Assembly (NCBI GenBank): GCA_018663565.1
Contig: JABJQE010000045.1
Span: 1 to 8,841, forward strand
Source: Phycisphaerae bacterium
Lineage (GTDB): Bacteria; Planctomycetota; Phycisphaerae; Phycisphaerales; SM1A02
Length of the DNA: 8,841 nucleotides
Direction of reading: 5' to 3'
Shown here: piece after piece, positions 1 to 6,974 of the stretch
Layout of the letters: every line of letters starts with the position of its first letter
How positions within the stretch are numbered: the first letter of the stretch is position 1
The notes under the pieces: model-generated
The model's database searches: none
Seen by the model: the letters and a program-made list of their open reading frames with translations, nothing else
Told to the model about the DNA's origin: nothing
Made by a program: the position numbers and the translations under genes

Positions 1-125
1 AACTCGAGAACATCGACGCTGCGCTCAATGACTTGCATAAGAACCTCAGCCAATTCGAAGAATTCGAGCACACCAGCCACGGCTGGGTGTGGCTGTACCG
101 GCAAACGAATCCTTCGCCGAAGTAG
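1..125 (+). CDS. C-terminal end of an unidentified protein (5' end outside window)
   Basis: The reading frame starting at base 3 is open from the left edge and stops at TAG 123-125, giving 40 residues that begin LENIDAALNDLHKNL and end LYRQTNPSPK. The third codon positions are strongly G/C, as expected for a coding frame here, and the other two plus frames are poorer. The fragment looks like a short amphipathic helix (ENIDAALNDLHKNLSQFEEF) followed by an aromatic stretch (HGWVWLYRQ) at the extreme C-terminus. It is too short to name a family. No strong plus-strand terminator follows; the nearest structure is the small inverted repeat at 168-183. Confidence 0.6.
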   Translation, partial: LENIDAALNDLHKNLSQFEEFEHTSHGWVWLYRQTNPSPK

Positions 126-300
126 ACCCCGCACCCAAATGCAAACTGCATACTGGCACGATTGAATCCATTGAGTTCAATGGCATTTCATGCTGTTCGC
201 TCAGATGTAACCATGTGATAGGCGACAAGACCATGAAGACCGACCTTTTTGAGCTGCGTGTTGAGCGACGCACATCTGGGCATGACCAAGATGATTTTTA
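126..300. other. Intergenic stretch with a doubtful small ORF
   Basis: This lies between the stop of the first gene and the terminator of the minus-strand tRNA unit. A plus-strand frame from GTG 89 to TAG 299-301 (70 codons, about FELRVERRTSGHDQDDF at its end) crosses it, but it overlaps the preceding gene in another frame, has no clear ribosome-binding site and shows little third-position G/C bias. I do not call it a gene. A perfect inverted repeat CCATTG-AGTT-CAATGG sits at 168-183; only weak T-rich sequence follows, so it is at best a poor terminator for the first gene. Confidence 0.3.
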
Positions 301-330
301 GAAAAAACCATTCGACGCAATCGTCGAAGG
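301..330 (-). terminator. Rho-independent terminator after tRNA-Pro
   Basis: Read on the minus strand, TTCGACG-ATTG-CGTCGAA (311-328) forms a perfect 7-bp stem with a 4-base loop. It is followed by TGG and six T residues (302-307). It begins about 20 bases beyond the 3' end of tRNA-Pro, which is right for ending the Tyr-Pro tRNA transcript. Confidence 0.75.
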
Positions 331-349
331 GGCGATTTTAAAGAAGAAG

Positions 350-457
<108 letters not shown>

Positions 458-464
458 TCTTGAA

Positions 465-547
465 TGGGCGCGGGAGGATTCGAACCTCCGAAGGCGAACG
501 CCAACAGGTTTACAGCCTGTCCCCTTTGTCCACTTGGGTACGCGCCC
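465..547 (-). tRNA. tRNA-Tyr (anticodon GTA)
   Basis: The minus strand gives an 83-base class II tRNA. The acceptor stem is GGGCGCG/CGCGCCC with discriminator A, the anticodon stem ACAGG/CCTGT encloses loop CTGTAAA (anticodon GTA), a long variable arm of about 14 bases contains GGCGTTCGCC, and the T arm has GGTTCGAATCC. A long variable arm is normal for bacterial tRNA-Tyr. CCA is not encoded. A promoter-like pair of hexamers lies just upstream, and tRNA-Pro follows 41 bases downstream. Confidence 0.96.
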
Positions 548-562
548 GATCGAGAGCCGGAG

Positions 563-591
563 AGGGTACCGCATGGCCGCAGATGGGGCAA
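563..591 (-). promoter_or_regulatory. Candidate promoter of the tRNA-Tyr/tRNA-Pro unit
   Basis: On the minus strand TTGCCC (586-591) and TACCCT (563-568) are separated by exactly 17 bases, and the second hexamer ends 15 bases before the 5' end of tRNA-Tyr. The match to the sigma-70 consensus is partial (TTG of the -35 box; TA and T of the -10 box), but spacing and position are right. The whole element fits in the gap after the stop codon of the 618-1655 gene. It resembles the candidate upstream of tRNA-Thr at 7289-7317. Confidence 0.4.
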
Positions 592-617
592 GATGAGCAG
601 TCATATTCTCGGGGCAT

Positions 618-1655
618 CTACTCTGGCTCACGGTCCCATCGTGGCAGTACCTGACCCCATTCAATGGGCCTGTTGATCTGCAAACGCACAGCTTGCATGA
701 CCAACTTGAAGTAGGCCGGCGTTGCTGGCTTCCAGTCCGTACGAACGACTCGCTCATTCACTCGATATTGCGAGAGTGTGATGTGTTCCGGCAGCCACAG
801 GCCTCCCGACATCTGCCTGAACTGACTCATTTCAGTTCGGGCCAAAAGGGACCCCCGGTCGTCTTCAAGCCATCGATCAATTCGAAGCGGGGCGAAACCG
901 CGCGAGGAGTCAAGATAGATCAAGCATGGCTGCTGCCAACCCAAACGCAGAACCACAACCGACACGCCACCGAGCATTTCAACACGAGACTCAACCACCA
1001 CAGTTCCCGGCCCGGCATGGCTCAACATCTCAGCGAGATCATGCTCTGCTGCGCGGGCTGATCCGTCGGTTTGCCGCCCAATACATCCGCCCGCTCCCAG
1101 CCACGAATCTTCGATACCAACCATCGACAATCCAGCAGCGTCGACTTCTCGCATCATCTGGCCCTGTCTTGAAAACCACAGCCGCTTACCGTCGGTTCGC
1201 CACGCCATGGCAGAATGATCTTGATCTGGGTTGGCAAGCCCCGCTGGGGTCGCGGCGACGCTGCGATGCATTGCATACTGGTCGTGGGCCCACCGAACCC
1301 ACCAAGTCAGTGGTCCCCCGCCGCTGGGACTTCCCGGCGAAGATAAACGTGTCATTGTGATGTGATACTCCACATCGAACGCAGCAATCGAGTCTCGTTT
1401 CGCTTCGAAGATCACCGCCAACTCAGCAACTTCAATGGGCGGTCTGGTTCGGTGGGCTTCCCATGCATCAAGGACCAGCGGGCCAAGCACACTCGCCTCG
1501 TCGCGGCGGACCGCGGCTCCGCTAAGGGCCTGCATCAACTGCTCACTCGTCCACGGAATAGCAGCGTGATCCATCGCTGCGATCACTTCTTGTACTGTCT
1601 CAACGCCATTTGAGCAGGCGCACACCGCCACGAGCATTGCCAGGGGTGACATCAT
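618..1655 (-). CDS. Exported beta-rich protein, LolA-like (lipoprotein-sorting type) by resemblance
   Basis: This is the last gene of a three-gene operon, 345 residues. I take the start at ATG 1655, not the longer upstream frame, because it forms an ATGA overlap with the stop of the previous gene and has AAAGGAG eight bases before it. The N-terminus MMSPLAMLVAVCACS is a short hydrophobic export signal; the cysteines could be a lipidation site, but the lipobox is imperfect. A helical part of about 70 residues (VQEVIAAMDHAAIPW and on) is followed by alternating hydrophobic strands with many Trp and Tyr. The stretch GFAPLRIDRWLEDD ... SQFRQMSGGLWLPEH resembles planctomycete proteins that share the LolA-like barrel. 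Function and substrate are unknown. Its start depends on translation of the gene before it, which suggests it works with the DUF1573-like protein at the envelope. Confidence 0.85.
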   Translation of the reverse strand: MMSPLAMLVAVCACSNGVETVQEVIAAMDHAAIPWTSEQLMQALSGAAVRRDEASVLGPLVLDAWEAHRTRPPIEVAELAVIFEAKRDSIAAFDVEYHITMTRLSSPGSPSGGGPLTWWVRWAHDQYAMHRSVAATPAGLANPDQDHSAMAWRTDGKRLWFSRQGQMMREVDAAGLSMVGIEDSWLGAGGCIGRQTDGSARAAEHDLAEMLSHAGPGTVVVESRVEMLGGVSVVVLRLGWQQPCLIYLDSSRGFAPLRIDRWLEDDRGSLLARTEMSQFRQMSGGLWLPEHITLSQYRVNERVVRTDWKPATPAYFKLVMQAVRLQINRPIEWGQVLPRWDREPE

Positions 1656-2650
1656 TCTGAGTACTCCTTTCGTACATAGACGGTGACCGGAATGTGCGCC
1701 TTCAACGCCCACGGATCACCCCAACCAAGTTCAACACTGCCACGCCTGAGGCCCGCCGCCCCTTCGCTCGCCACATAATGCAGTTCAACCTGCTCGTTGA
1801 CGAGTGAGACCTGCAGCCCAGGCATGGCCGAACGAGCCTCAACATGTAGTGCATCGGGGCCAAAGAATTCGACTTGCATATGCGCGTCCTGACCTGGATC
1901 AATGCTTCCGAGAAATACTGCGGCCGGGCGAACCGTGAGCGATGGATCTATCAACTGCCCAGCGACCGGGATCGTTCGGCGTATGACATACGCCCGTCCA
2001 TCCCTGCGACGGATCGTCGCAAATACTTCGACAGATGCAGACACACTTCTGGGATGCAATGCGCTCGCAAGCGAAATTGACACCTCAATCGAGTCGTCTG
2101 GTCGCGATGGCTGCACACGTACATCTACCCACGCAGTTGCGCTGCTCGCATCAATTGACTCGATCGCACCTTCACCAAACCAAGAGGCCCGCACATCAAT
2201 GACATGCGAATCGCCAAGCACCTGCCTTCCGAACGCTGCTCGTGGTGGATCCAACCGAAGCCCGCGCAGCGTGCCTCGCACATCTACGCGAAGCAGCGGT
2301 TCGTTCCCACCGTGAATGGATACCCCCCAGCGATGCAGTCCCGGCGTTCCCGCCGCATGCACATTCAACCTCAGTTGACCCACTTCGCCTGGGGCAAGTT
2401 TCTCGGGCGCAGAGACAATTGTCATGCAGGCCGGGCAACTCACATCAACTTGCGGCATATGCCACACATCTACCGAACCGTTTTGAAGCGGCACGACTAC
2501 GCCATGGTCAGACCCCACATCAACCAGACCCAGCGAGATTTCAATTCGATCGCCCGGTTTCACAACCCTCGGCCCCCCAGCGCCAGCGAACCCCACATTC
2601 GCCAGCGCCAAGAGAAGAGATACCCACGTTGGCATCCGTGCCGCACTCAT
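1652..2650 (-). CDS. Exported DUF1573-like protein with Ig-like repeats
   Basis: This 332-residue protein is the middle gene of the operon. A signal peptide is clear: TWVSLLLALANVGFAGAGG at about residues 8-26. The first module (about 30-130) follows the DUF1573 pattern: LGLVDVGS near 40, LQNGSVDVWHMPQVDVS, a cysteine pair SCPAC at 71-75 in place of the usual SCGCT, then LAPGE. Two further beta-rich modules (about 131-235 and 236-330) begin with similar phrases, LDPPRAAFGRQVLGD and VRPAAVFLGSIDPGQ, so the protein looks like three tandem Ig/ASH-type domains. DUF1573 proteins are widespread in planctomycetes and Bacteroidetes, exported, and of unknown function. The start ATG overlaps the previous stop as ATGA and has only a weak ribosome-binding site, so translation is probably coupled. 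The stop overlaps the start of the following gene in the same way. Confidence 0.87.
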   Translation of the reverse strand: MSAARMPTWVSLLLALANVGFAGAGGPRVVKPGDRIEISLGLVDVGSDHGVVVPLQNGSVDVWHMPQVDVSCPACMTIVSAPEKLAPGEVGQLRLNVHAAGTPGLHRWGVSIHGGNEPLLRVDVRGTLRGLRLDPPRAAFGRQVLGDSHVIDVRASWFGEGAIESIDASSATAWVDVRVQPSRPDDSIEVSISLASALHPRSVSASVEVFATIRRRDGRAYVIRRTIPVAGQLIDPSLTVRPAAVFLGSIDPGQDAHMQVEFFGPDALHVEARSAMPGLQVSLVNEQVELHYVASEGAAGLRRGSVELGWGDPWALKAHIPVTVYVRKEYSE

Positions 2651-3111
2651 CGGCCGTCTTCACATCGAACAAGTCTCATCACCGATCCCGGGCACGGCAC
2701 CAGCTCGTCCGCCACTCCACCAGTTGGCGTGCAGGGACCGGCGCACCAGCCAAATATGTTTCCAGTGCAGCGACATCGCATCGTGTGATAGACCTCGCCC
2801 ATCTCGTAGCACGAGATTCGACCCAGCCGCAGGCCGGTGTGTTTGCCGGTCCACCGCACGCGATCTTGCAAGGTGCCTAAGCAGCCCGGGGTCGACCGCC
2901 CGGCGGCGCATATTTCGACATCAGTAAACGGACCATTGGGACAGATCATTGGCGGCATGACACACGCGTCATACCCAACGCCATTTCTCGCGAAGTTGCA
3001 CCCCACAGCGGGTCCGACACCGCCTGGCCCAACCTCGGGGGCGGCCACCGCTGAGTGACCCGCCGCGTACAGCATGCATACGCATACACCGAACATGAGT
3101 CGTCGCATCAT
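2647..3111 (-). CDS. Small cysteine-rich exported protein, first gene of the operon
   Basis: I place the start at ATG 3111, giving 154 residues, because GGAGG (3120-3124) lies eight bases upstream and the N-terminus then becomes a proper signal peptide, MMRRLMFGVCVCMLYAAG, with likely cleavage near AVAA-PE. The mature part has 12 cysteines (CNFARNGVGYDAC, MICPNG, VEICAAG, RCRC, WCAGPC and others). The even number suggests a compact disulphide-bonded domain outside the cytoplasm. It also has a glycine-proline rich segment right after the signal. I do not recognise the family. The gene ends in an ATGA overlap with the DUF1573-like gene, so the two are translated from one message. Confidence 0.82.
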   Translation of the reverse strand: MMRRLMFGVCVCMLYAAGHSAVAAPEVGPGGVGPAVGCNFARNGVGYDACVMPPMICPNGPFTDVEICAAGRSTPGCLGTLQDRVRWTGKHTGLRLGRISCYEMGEVYHTMRCRCTGNIFGWCAGPCTPTGGVADELVPCPGSVMRLVRCEDGR

Positions 3112-3146
3112 TCCTAATTCCTCCATGTGTAGGCACGTTCCAACGC

Positions 3147-3160
3147 TTGGGTTCACCCAA
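3147..3160. repeat. Short perfect inverted repeat in the divergent intergenic region
   Basis: TTGGGT-TC-ACCCAA is a perfect palindrome with 6-base arms and a 2-base centre. It lies 36 bases upstream of the minus-strand operon start (3111) and about 170 bases upstream of the plus-strand gene. An operator for a dimeric regulator is possible, but a 12-base match of this kind can also occur by chance. The rest of the 221-bp divergent region (3112-3332) shows only the -10 candidate at 3295-3300. Confidence 0.25.
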
Positions 3161-3294
3161 TTGTTGTCGCACCGGCAGGCACGCTACGCGCAATTTGACC
3201 CCACACTGCCAACTCCTGCCAAAACGCAGTGGCATTCCAAAACTTCGGCCGTGGCAAAACATCATTAATACGCAAACACGACTTGGACCAGACG

Positions 3295-3300
3295 TATACT
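3295..3300 (+). promoter_or_regulatory. Candidate -10 box for the 710-aa gene
   Basis: TATACT matches the sigma-70 -10 consensus at five of six positions and lies 32 bases before ATG 3333, which would give a leader of about 26 bases containing the ribosome-binding site. No convincing -35 hexamer is seen 16-18 bases upstream, so the call is weak. Confidence 0.3.
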
Positions 3301-3332
3301 CAGGACCAACAGCCAACTGCTGGAGGAACGCC

Positions 3333-5465
3333 ATGCGATACACACAGTTCCGAGTGATTCTTATTCTTTTGAGTATCACTACGTTCTGCCACGCGCAGTG
3401 CTTTACATGCGGCTGGCCCGATCACATTGACTTGGATGCCGTCCATCAGATCGTTCGGGTACTTGATATGAGCCAAGCACAGCAGCGGCACATCGCCGAT
3501 ACCCATGAGCGACACCGCGACGACTGGATGGCAGCACAAGACGAACTCGTCGTCCCGCTTGCGACATTTGAACAACACGGCAGCCGCAGCGCATCCACGA
3601 TGCAGGAGGCCATTGGCAACGTTACGTCAGTCATTAGGCGAGCCCGGTCGGTTCGGTCACAGCTTCAAGACATAGACACGCGATTCTTCGACGACGTGGA
3701 GGCCTCGGTTGCTGCGGGCCAGCGTATTGTGCTTGATGCCATGCGCCACCAACGCCGCGGCAGATGGCATGAGCGTTCGGTCAATGGCATGATCGAGACT
3801 CCCGATCCCGCTCTGCTGATTGCCGCGAGCACACCGCCGAGTGAGCATCGCATCATCCTTGAAGCAATCGAGCCGGTTTTGGCCAAGCGAGTTGCCCGGC
3901 TTCGACGGCTCGAATCAAAGACGTTCGACTGCATCGTCCACGCTATGAAGGCTGCAGCCTCAGGCCAGCCCGACTTGCCGACCTTTCAATCCGCCTTCAC
4001 TACTTGCACAGACACCGAACGAGAAGAGCGCGCGGCTCTTGTGACCTGGCAGATTGCCAAAGTGGTCAAAGCGATGGATGGAATCGATCTGAGCGCGGCC
4101 ACTCGGCGATTACTTATGCAGTCGTTCGGAGAAGATTCTCCGGTTGTTGATGATCCGCTCCTCGCCCAGTTCATCGACAGGCTTGACCAACTTGACCCCC
4201 TACCTGCAAACCACGCGGCTGCCGAGGCGGTCTTGAACGAACACTTTGCTCAGCTTCGCGATATCCATGCCATGCCGGATACGAAGCAGCGCGCCGCAGC
4301 GCTCAATGCGAACTCACGCTCACTGCATGAGCAACTCACCGAAGTACTTGGCCGCGAGAACACGCTTGCCATCTTCACGCCACAGCAGCACAGCTCGCTG
4401 CAAGACATGTTGGCCGTCCTGCTCACTGGCACGAAGCCAACCATTCCAACACAATCTGGGTGCGGCGTACTGACATCACGCCAGTTTGAGACGCTGCTCT
4501 CCATCCTTGGGCTCCTCGAAACTGATCGCAAGCAGGCACTGGACATCAGGGACCTCACCCGCGATGCATTTCTCCGCGACGCGGACATCAAGTCAGCCGT
4601 TGCCATGAAGCGGAATCACACACCAGACGCCGCCGCGAACGAATGGGTCGCCGCACGCCTGCGGGGCATGGCGGCCGCGGCTGACCACGATGCCAGTATG
4701 GTTGATTTACTTGCTCAACTTGGGGGGTACGCTCCGGACAATCTCCGCGCGCAGCTTGCCCATGCGTGGATCAGCGAAACCCGCAGGTCTGCGGTCATCC
4801 CGATGACGGGCGCATTTCGATGGGTACCCTCTGATGACAACACGCATCTGATCAACCTTGCAACTGAGGCAGATCTTGACCTGAATGACCCAGTTATTGC
4901 GCTGCCGCTCCTAGAACAGAACGATGCCGTATCAAACGCGATCGACGCAGCAGTTTCTGCGGTGCTTGCGCATTCGGCAGCGGCGCCTGGCACGCCGGGA
5001 TTTGATACCACTGCAAAGCGACAGGCCACACAACTCAACACACTCGCGCGTGCGAAACGCGACGCAGCCGCAGCATTTAGTGACCTATTGCCCGATGCGC
5101 TCCGTACCCGGTGGAGTGCCCAGCTCATCCGATCCCGCTGGCCCGCCATCACAGGGCCACTCAATCGGGCCCAAACAAGACTTCTCGCCCTGACATCGAA
5201 TCGGCGGCTCCCCCACAACACCAGAACTGCGCTCCGCGGTGAATTCGCCAACGTCTTGGCCGCCGCCACTCTGCTTGAAGATCAGGCGATCAGACTTCTG
5301 CTCGCAGAACCCCCCAGCCAAAATACGCTTCGAGACGTTTCCCCAGCAGCAAGGATCCGGCTTCAGGCGATTCAGGCAGAACTCAATACGCTGCTAGACG
5401 TCTGGTCGACCTATGAACGCGATGTCATGCACAAGGCCGCAGCCTCGCTTGCAGGTGTGCAGTAA
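3333..5465 (+). CDS. Large exported, mostly alpha-helical protein of unknown function
   Basis: The frame is open from 3147, but I choose ATG 3333 because GGAGGA (3322-3327) precedes it at normal spacing and it yields a signal peptide, FRVILILLSITTFCHAQ, with cleavage near HAQ. The product is 710 residues. The mature protein begins with a CxxC pair (CFTCGW) and then is almost entirely charged and Ala/Leu/Gln-rich helix with few prolines or glycines. Several helices open with a phrase like the LTxxQ motif of Spy/CpxP-type periplasmic proteins: MSQAQQRHI, FTPQQHSSLQ, LTSRQFETLL. The motif likeness is weak and I infer no function from it. The gene is transcribed away from the cysteine-rich operon and converges on tRNA-Thr at 5486. 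Its stop is only 20 bases from the tRNA 3' end and no plus-strand terminator is visible, so read-through antisense to the tRNA is possible. Confidence 0.88.
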   Translation: MRYTQFRVILILLSITTFCHAQCFTCGWPDHIDLDAVHQIVRVLDMSQAQQRHIADTHERHRDDWMAAQDELVVPLATFEQHGSRSASTMQEAIGNVTSVIRRARSVRSQLQDIDTRFFDDVEASVAAGQRIVLDAMRHQRRGRWHERSVNGMIETPDPALLIAASTPPSEHRIILEAIEPVLAKRVARLRRLESKTFDCIVHAMKAAASGQPDLPTFQSAFTTCTDTEREERAALVTWQIAKVVKAMDGIDLSAATRRLLMQSFGEDSPVVDDPLLAQFIDRLDQLDPLPANHAAAEAVLNEHFAQLRDIHAMPDTKQRAAALNANSRSLHEQLTEVLGRENTLAIFTPQQHSSLQDMLAVLLTGTKPTIPTQSGCGVLTSRQFETLLSILGLLETDRKQALDIRDLTRDAFLRDADIKSAVAMKRNHTPDAAANEWVAARLRGMAAAADHDASMVDLLAQLGGYAPDNLRAQLAHAWISETRRSAVIPMTGAFRWVPSDDNTHLINLATEADLDLNDPVIALPLLEQNDAVSNAIDAAVSAVLAHSAAAPGTPGFDTTAKRQATQLNTLARAKRDAAAAFSDLLPDALRTRWSAQLIRSRWPAITGPLNRAQTRLLALTSNRRLPHNTRTALRGEFANVLAAATLLEDQAIRLLLAEPPSQNTLRDVSPAARIRLQAIQAELNTLLDVWSTYERDVMHKAAASLAGVQ

Positions 5466-5482
5466 ACCCCCCAGTCCCCCGT

Positions 5483-5559
5483 CCAAGCCACCGACCGGAA
5501 TCGAACCGGTAACCTCCAGATTACAAATCAGGTGCTCTGCCAATTGAGCTACGGTGGCG
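5483..5559. repeat. 77-bp direct repeat containing tRNA-Thr, copy 1
   Basis: The plus strand from CCAAGCCACCG to CGGTGGCG is identical to 7204-7280 and in the same orientation. Identity stops 3 bases beyond the tRNA 3' discriminator and 1 base beyond its 5' end, so the repeat is essentially the tRNA gene alone. The two copies are 1,721 bp apart. Confidence 0.9.
5486..5558 (-). tRNA. tRNA-Thr (anticodon TGT), copy 1
   Basis: The minus strand forms a 73-base cloverleaf: acceptor GCCACCG/CGGTGGC with discriminator T, D arm GCTCAATTGGCAGAGC, anticodon loop TTTGTAA (anticodon TGT), and T arm ACCGGTTCGATTCCGGT. CCA is not encoded. The anticodon stem CCTGA/TCTGG has a U-U mismatch at the central pair (29-41). 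The gene is identical to the copy at 7207-7279. A strong hairpin ends 3 bases upstream of its 5' end, and I see no promoter between that hairpin and the stop of the 404-aa gene. Expression may therefore depend on read-through, or the copy may be poorly expressed. Confidence 0.94.
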
Positions 5560-5561
5560 CA

Positions 5562-5596
5562 AAGGCCGCCCGGAGCATTGCGCTGCGGGCGGCCTT
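5562..5596 (-). terminator. Strong GC-rich hairpin after the glycine-zipper gene
   Basis: AAGGCCGCCCG (5562-5572) and CGGGCGGCCTT (5586-5596) pair perfectly over 11 bp around a 13-base loop. It lies 28 bases past the stop of the minus-strand 404-aa gene and touches the 5' side of tRNA-Thr copy 1. Minus-strand sequence after the stem is only TTTGCG-like, so the T tract is poor. It could terminate the 404-aa gene, or from the other side limit read-through from the plus-strand 710-aa gene. Confidence 0.5.
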
Positions 5597-5624
5597 GAGA
5601 ATCACACGTGGCTGGTCGGACGCA

Positions 5625-6839
5625 TCAGCATCCACTGGCCGCCACAGTGGCATCGATTTGCGCACTGGCCGCCTCATAGAGTTCCGGGCAGTGCTCGGCG
5701 TAGCAGTCCTTCATGGAACTGGCGGCGGTCGTCATGGCGGTGCACCGTGCCGCTGCATACTCGGCATGGGCCTCATCGAGGTCTTCCTGCGCATCCTCTG
5801 CAGTATATGACGTATGAACAAGCCATCCAATACCTCCTGCAATGGCGCCACCGAGCGCGCCGACTGCCGCACCCACCGGACCGCCCGCGAGCGCGCCGCC
5901 GATTCCGCCAGCTGTAGTGCCGCCTGCGAGATATCCGCCAAGATTGGCAGTGGCGCCGTCTGCAAATTCTTCCATGATCTCATTGACTCGATCGGTATGG
6001 GCCGTTGATGCTTCATGGATATCGACGCCAAACTGGGCAACCGCATCCATGAGGCATGCTCTTGTGGCGTCCACATCGCACCATGACACGCGGCTGTACT
6101 GCGACAATTCAAAGTCGCCTGCGGATCCATCACCACCGCCAAGAGATCCTTGGATGCCGTCCCCGGCCCATTCCAGGAAGGTCATCGATGTGAACGCATC
6201 AGTGCCCACAAAGGCGATGAAACTGGCTGCTTGATCGGAAGAGATCAACCCACCATCAGGAATAGAGGCAAGCGGGCTGTACAGGAGCAAACTGTTCGTC
6301 CCGTCATCGATGCGGGTTGCATAACCGATGTGCGGATCGCTCTGACCGAAACGTGCCGAATGCACAAAGCATTCCGCCGTCATGCCCATGGGCATGGTGA
6401 GCAGAATGCCGTGCTGCGTAGGATCGACTCGCCAGAGTGTCAGCTCCTGCACCTCCTCGGCGCCGCCCTGCGCCGAATACACGGTCGTGTAATTGGTCAC
6501 ATCGAGTTCGCCGCTGGCACCCACGGACCACACACCACTGGTGTTCAGGGCATAGGTCTCGCCGAAGGCATTCGCCCACAACTGCGTGTTGGCCGCATCA
6601 ATGATGGCGGGATCGAAATTGGCAGGGACCTGAAGGTAGGCCATGGCCAGCGCGTTCTCATACTGCTGAGTCAGGTCGGCACTTGCCGTGGCCTGCTGTA
6701 TTTGCATCAGTGCTTCAACGAGCGGATTGCGGGGGATCGGTGTCTTGTGTCCGGGTCCCGGTGACTGGGCAAACGTCGATGCTGCGACCAGAAGGGCCAG
6801 GGTGGAGGCAAGGCCAAAACGATGATGAGCGGTGAACAT
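5625..6839 (-). CDS. Exported glycine-zipper protein of unknown function
   Basis: The product has 404 residues. ATG 6839 is preceded by AGGAGA at seven bases. Residues 1-25 are a signal peptide (GLASTLALLVAASTFAQ). The middle (about 60-290) is a mixed beta-rich globular region with WRVDPTQHGILLTMPMG and DGTNSLLLYSPLAS, with no family I recognise. Residues about 300-340 form a long glycine zipper (LGGYLAGGTTAGGIGGALAG, then GPVGAAVGALGGAIAGGIG) of the type that inserts in or packs against membranes. It is flanked by acidic helical segments. The last 64 residues contain four cysteines (AARC, KDC, EHC and the terminal GC). The gene lies between two identical tRNA-Thr copies. The mix suggests an envelope or surface-associated protein, perhaps membrane-inserting; a toxin-like role cannot be excluded but nothing proves it. 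Confidence 0.85.
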   Translation of the reverse strand: MFTAHHRFGLASTLALLVAASTFAQSPGPGHKTPIPRNPLVEALMQIQQATASADLTQQYENALAMAYLQVPANFDPAIIDAANTQLWANAFGETYALNTSGVWSVGASGELDVTNYTTVYSAQGGAEEVQELTLWRVDPTQHGILLTMPMGMTAECFVHSARFGQSDPHIGYATRIDDGTNSLLLYSPLASIPDGGLISSDQAASFIAFVGTDAFTSMTFLEWAGDGIQGSLGGGDGSAGDFELSQYSRVSWCDVDATRACLMDAVAQFGVDIHEASTAHTDRVNEIMEEFADGATANLGGYLAGGTTAGGIGGALAGGPVGAAVGALGGAIAGGIGWLVHTSYTAEDAQEDLDEAHAEYAAARCTAMTTAASSMKDCYAEHCPELYEAASAQIDATVAASGC

Positions 6840-6974
6840 GGCGGGTTCTCCTGTCTGTTTGAGGGCCGCTGTATTGAGTTACAACATGCCGGTGCCAGTC
6901 AGTCAGGCGAGAGTCCACAGGGTGGTCCGCAATATGTTTTCAGAATTCCGTTAGAGCCCGCCGCTCATGCAGCC

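Noticed and set aside
89..301. Plus-strand 70-codon frame starting at GTG 89
   Set aside because: It overlaps the better supported end of the first gene in another frame, lacks a clear ribosome-binding site and shows little third-position G/C bias. Kept only as a note in the intergenic entry.
2204..2880. Two long plus-strand frames (194 and 212 codons) opposite the operon
   Set aside because: They are antisense to the DUF1573-like and cysteine-rich genes, are rich in Arg, His, Pro and Ser as typical of antisense frames in GC-rich DNA, and have no export signal or ribosome-binding site.
3147..3332. N-terminal extension of 62 residues for the 710-aa protein
   Set aside because: It would bury the signal peptide, and GGAGGA lies just before ATG 3333; the extension covers the intergenic promoter region.
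4715..5269. Minus-strand 184-codon frame inside the 710-aa gene
   Set aside because: Arg/Ser/Ala-rich antisense shadow of a well supported gene with a clear start and signal peptide.
6150..6764. Plus-strand 204-codon frame opposite the glycine-zipper gene
   Set aside because: Antisense to a gene with signal peptide, ribosome-binding site and coherent domains; no start signal of its own.
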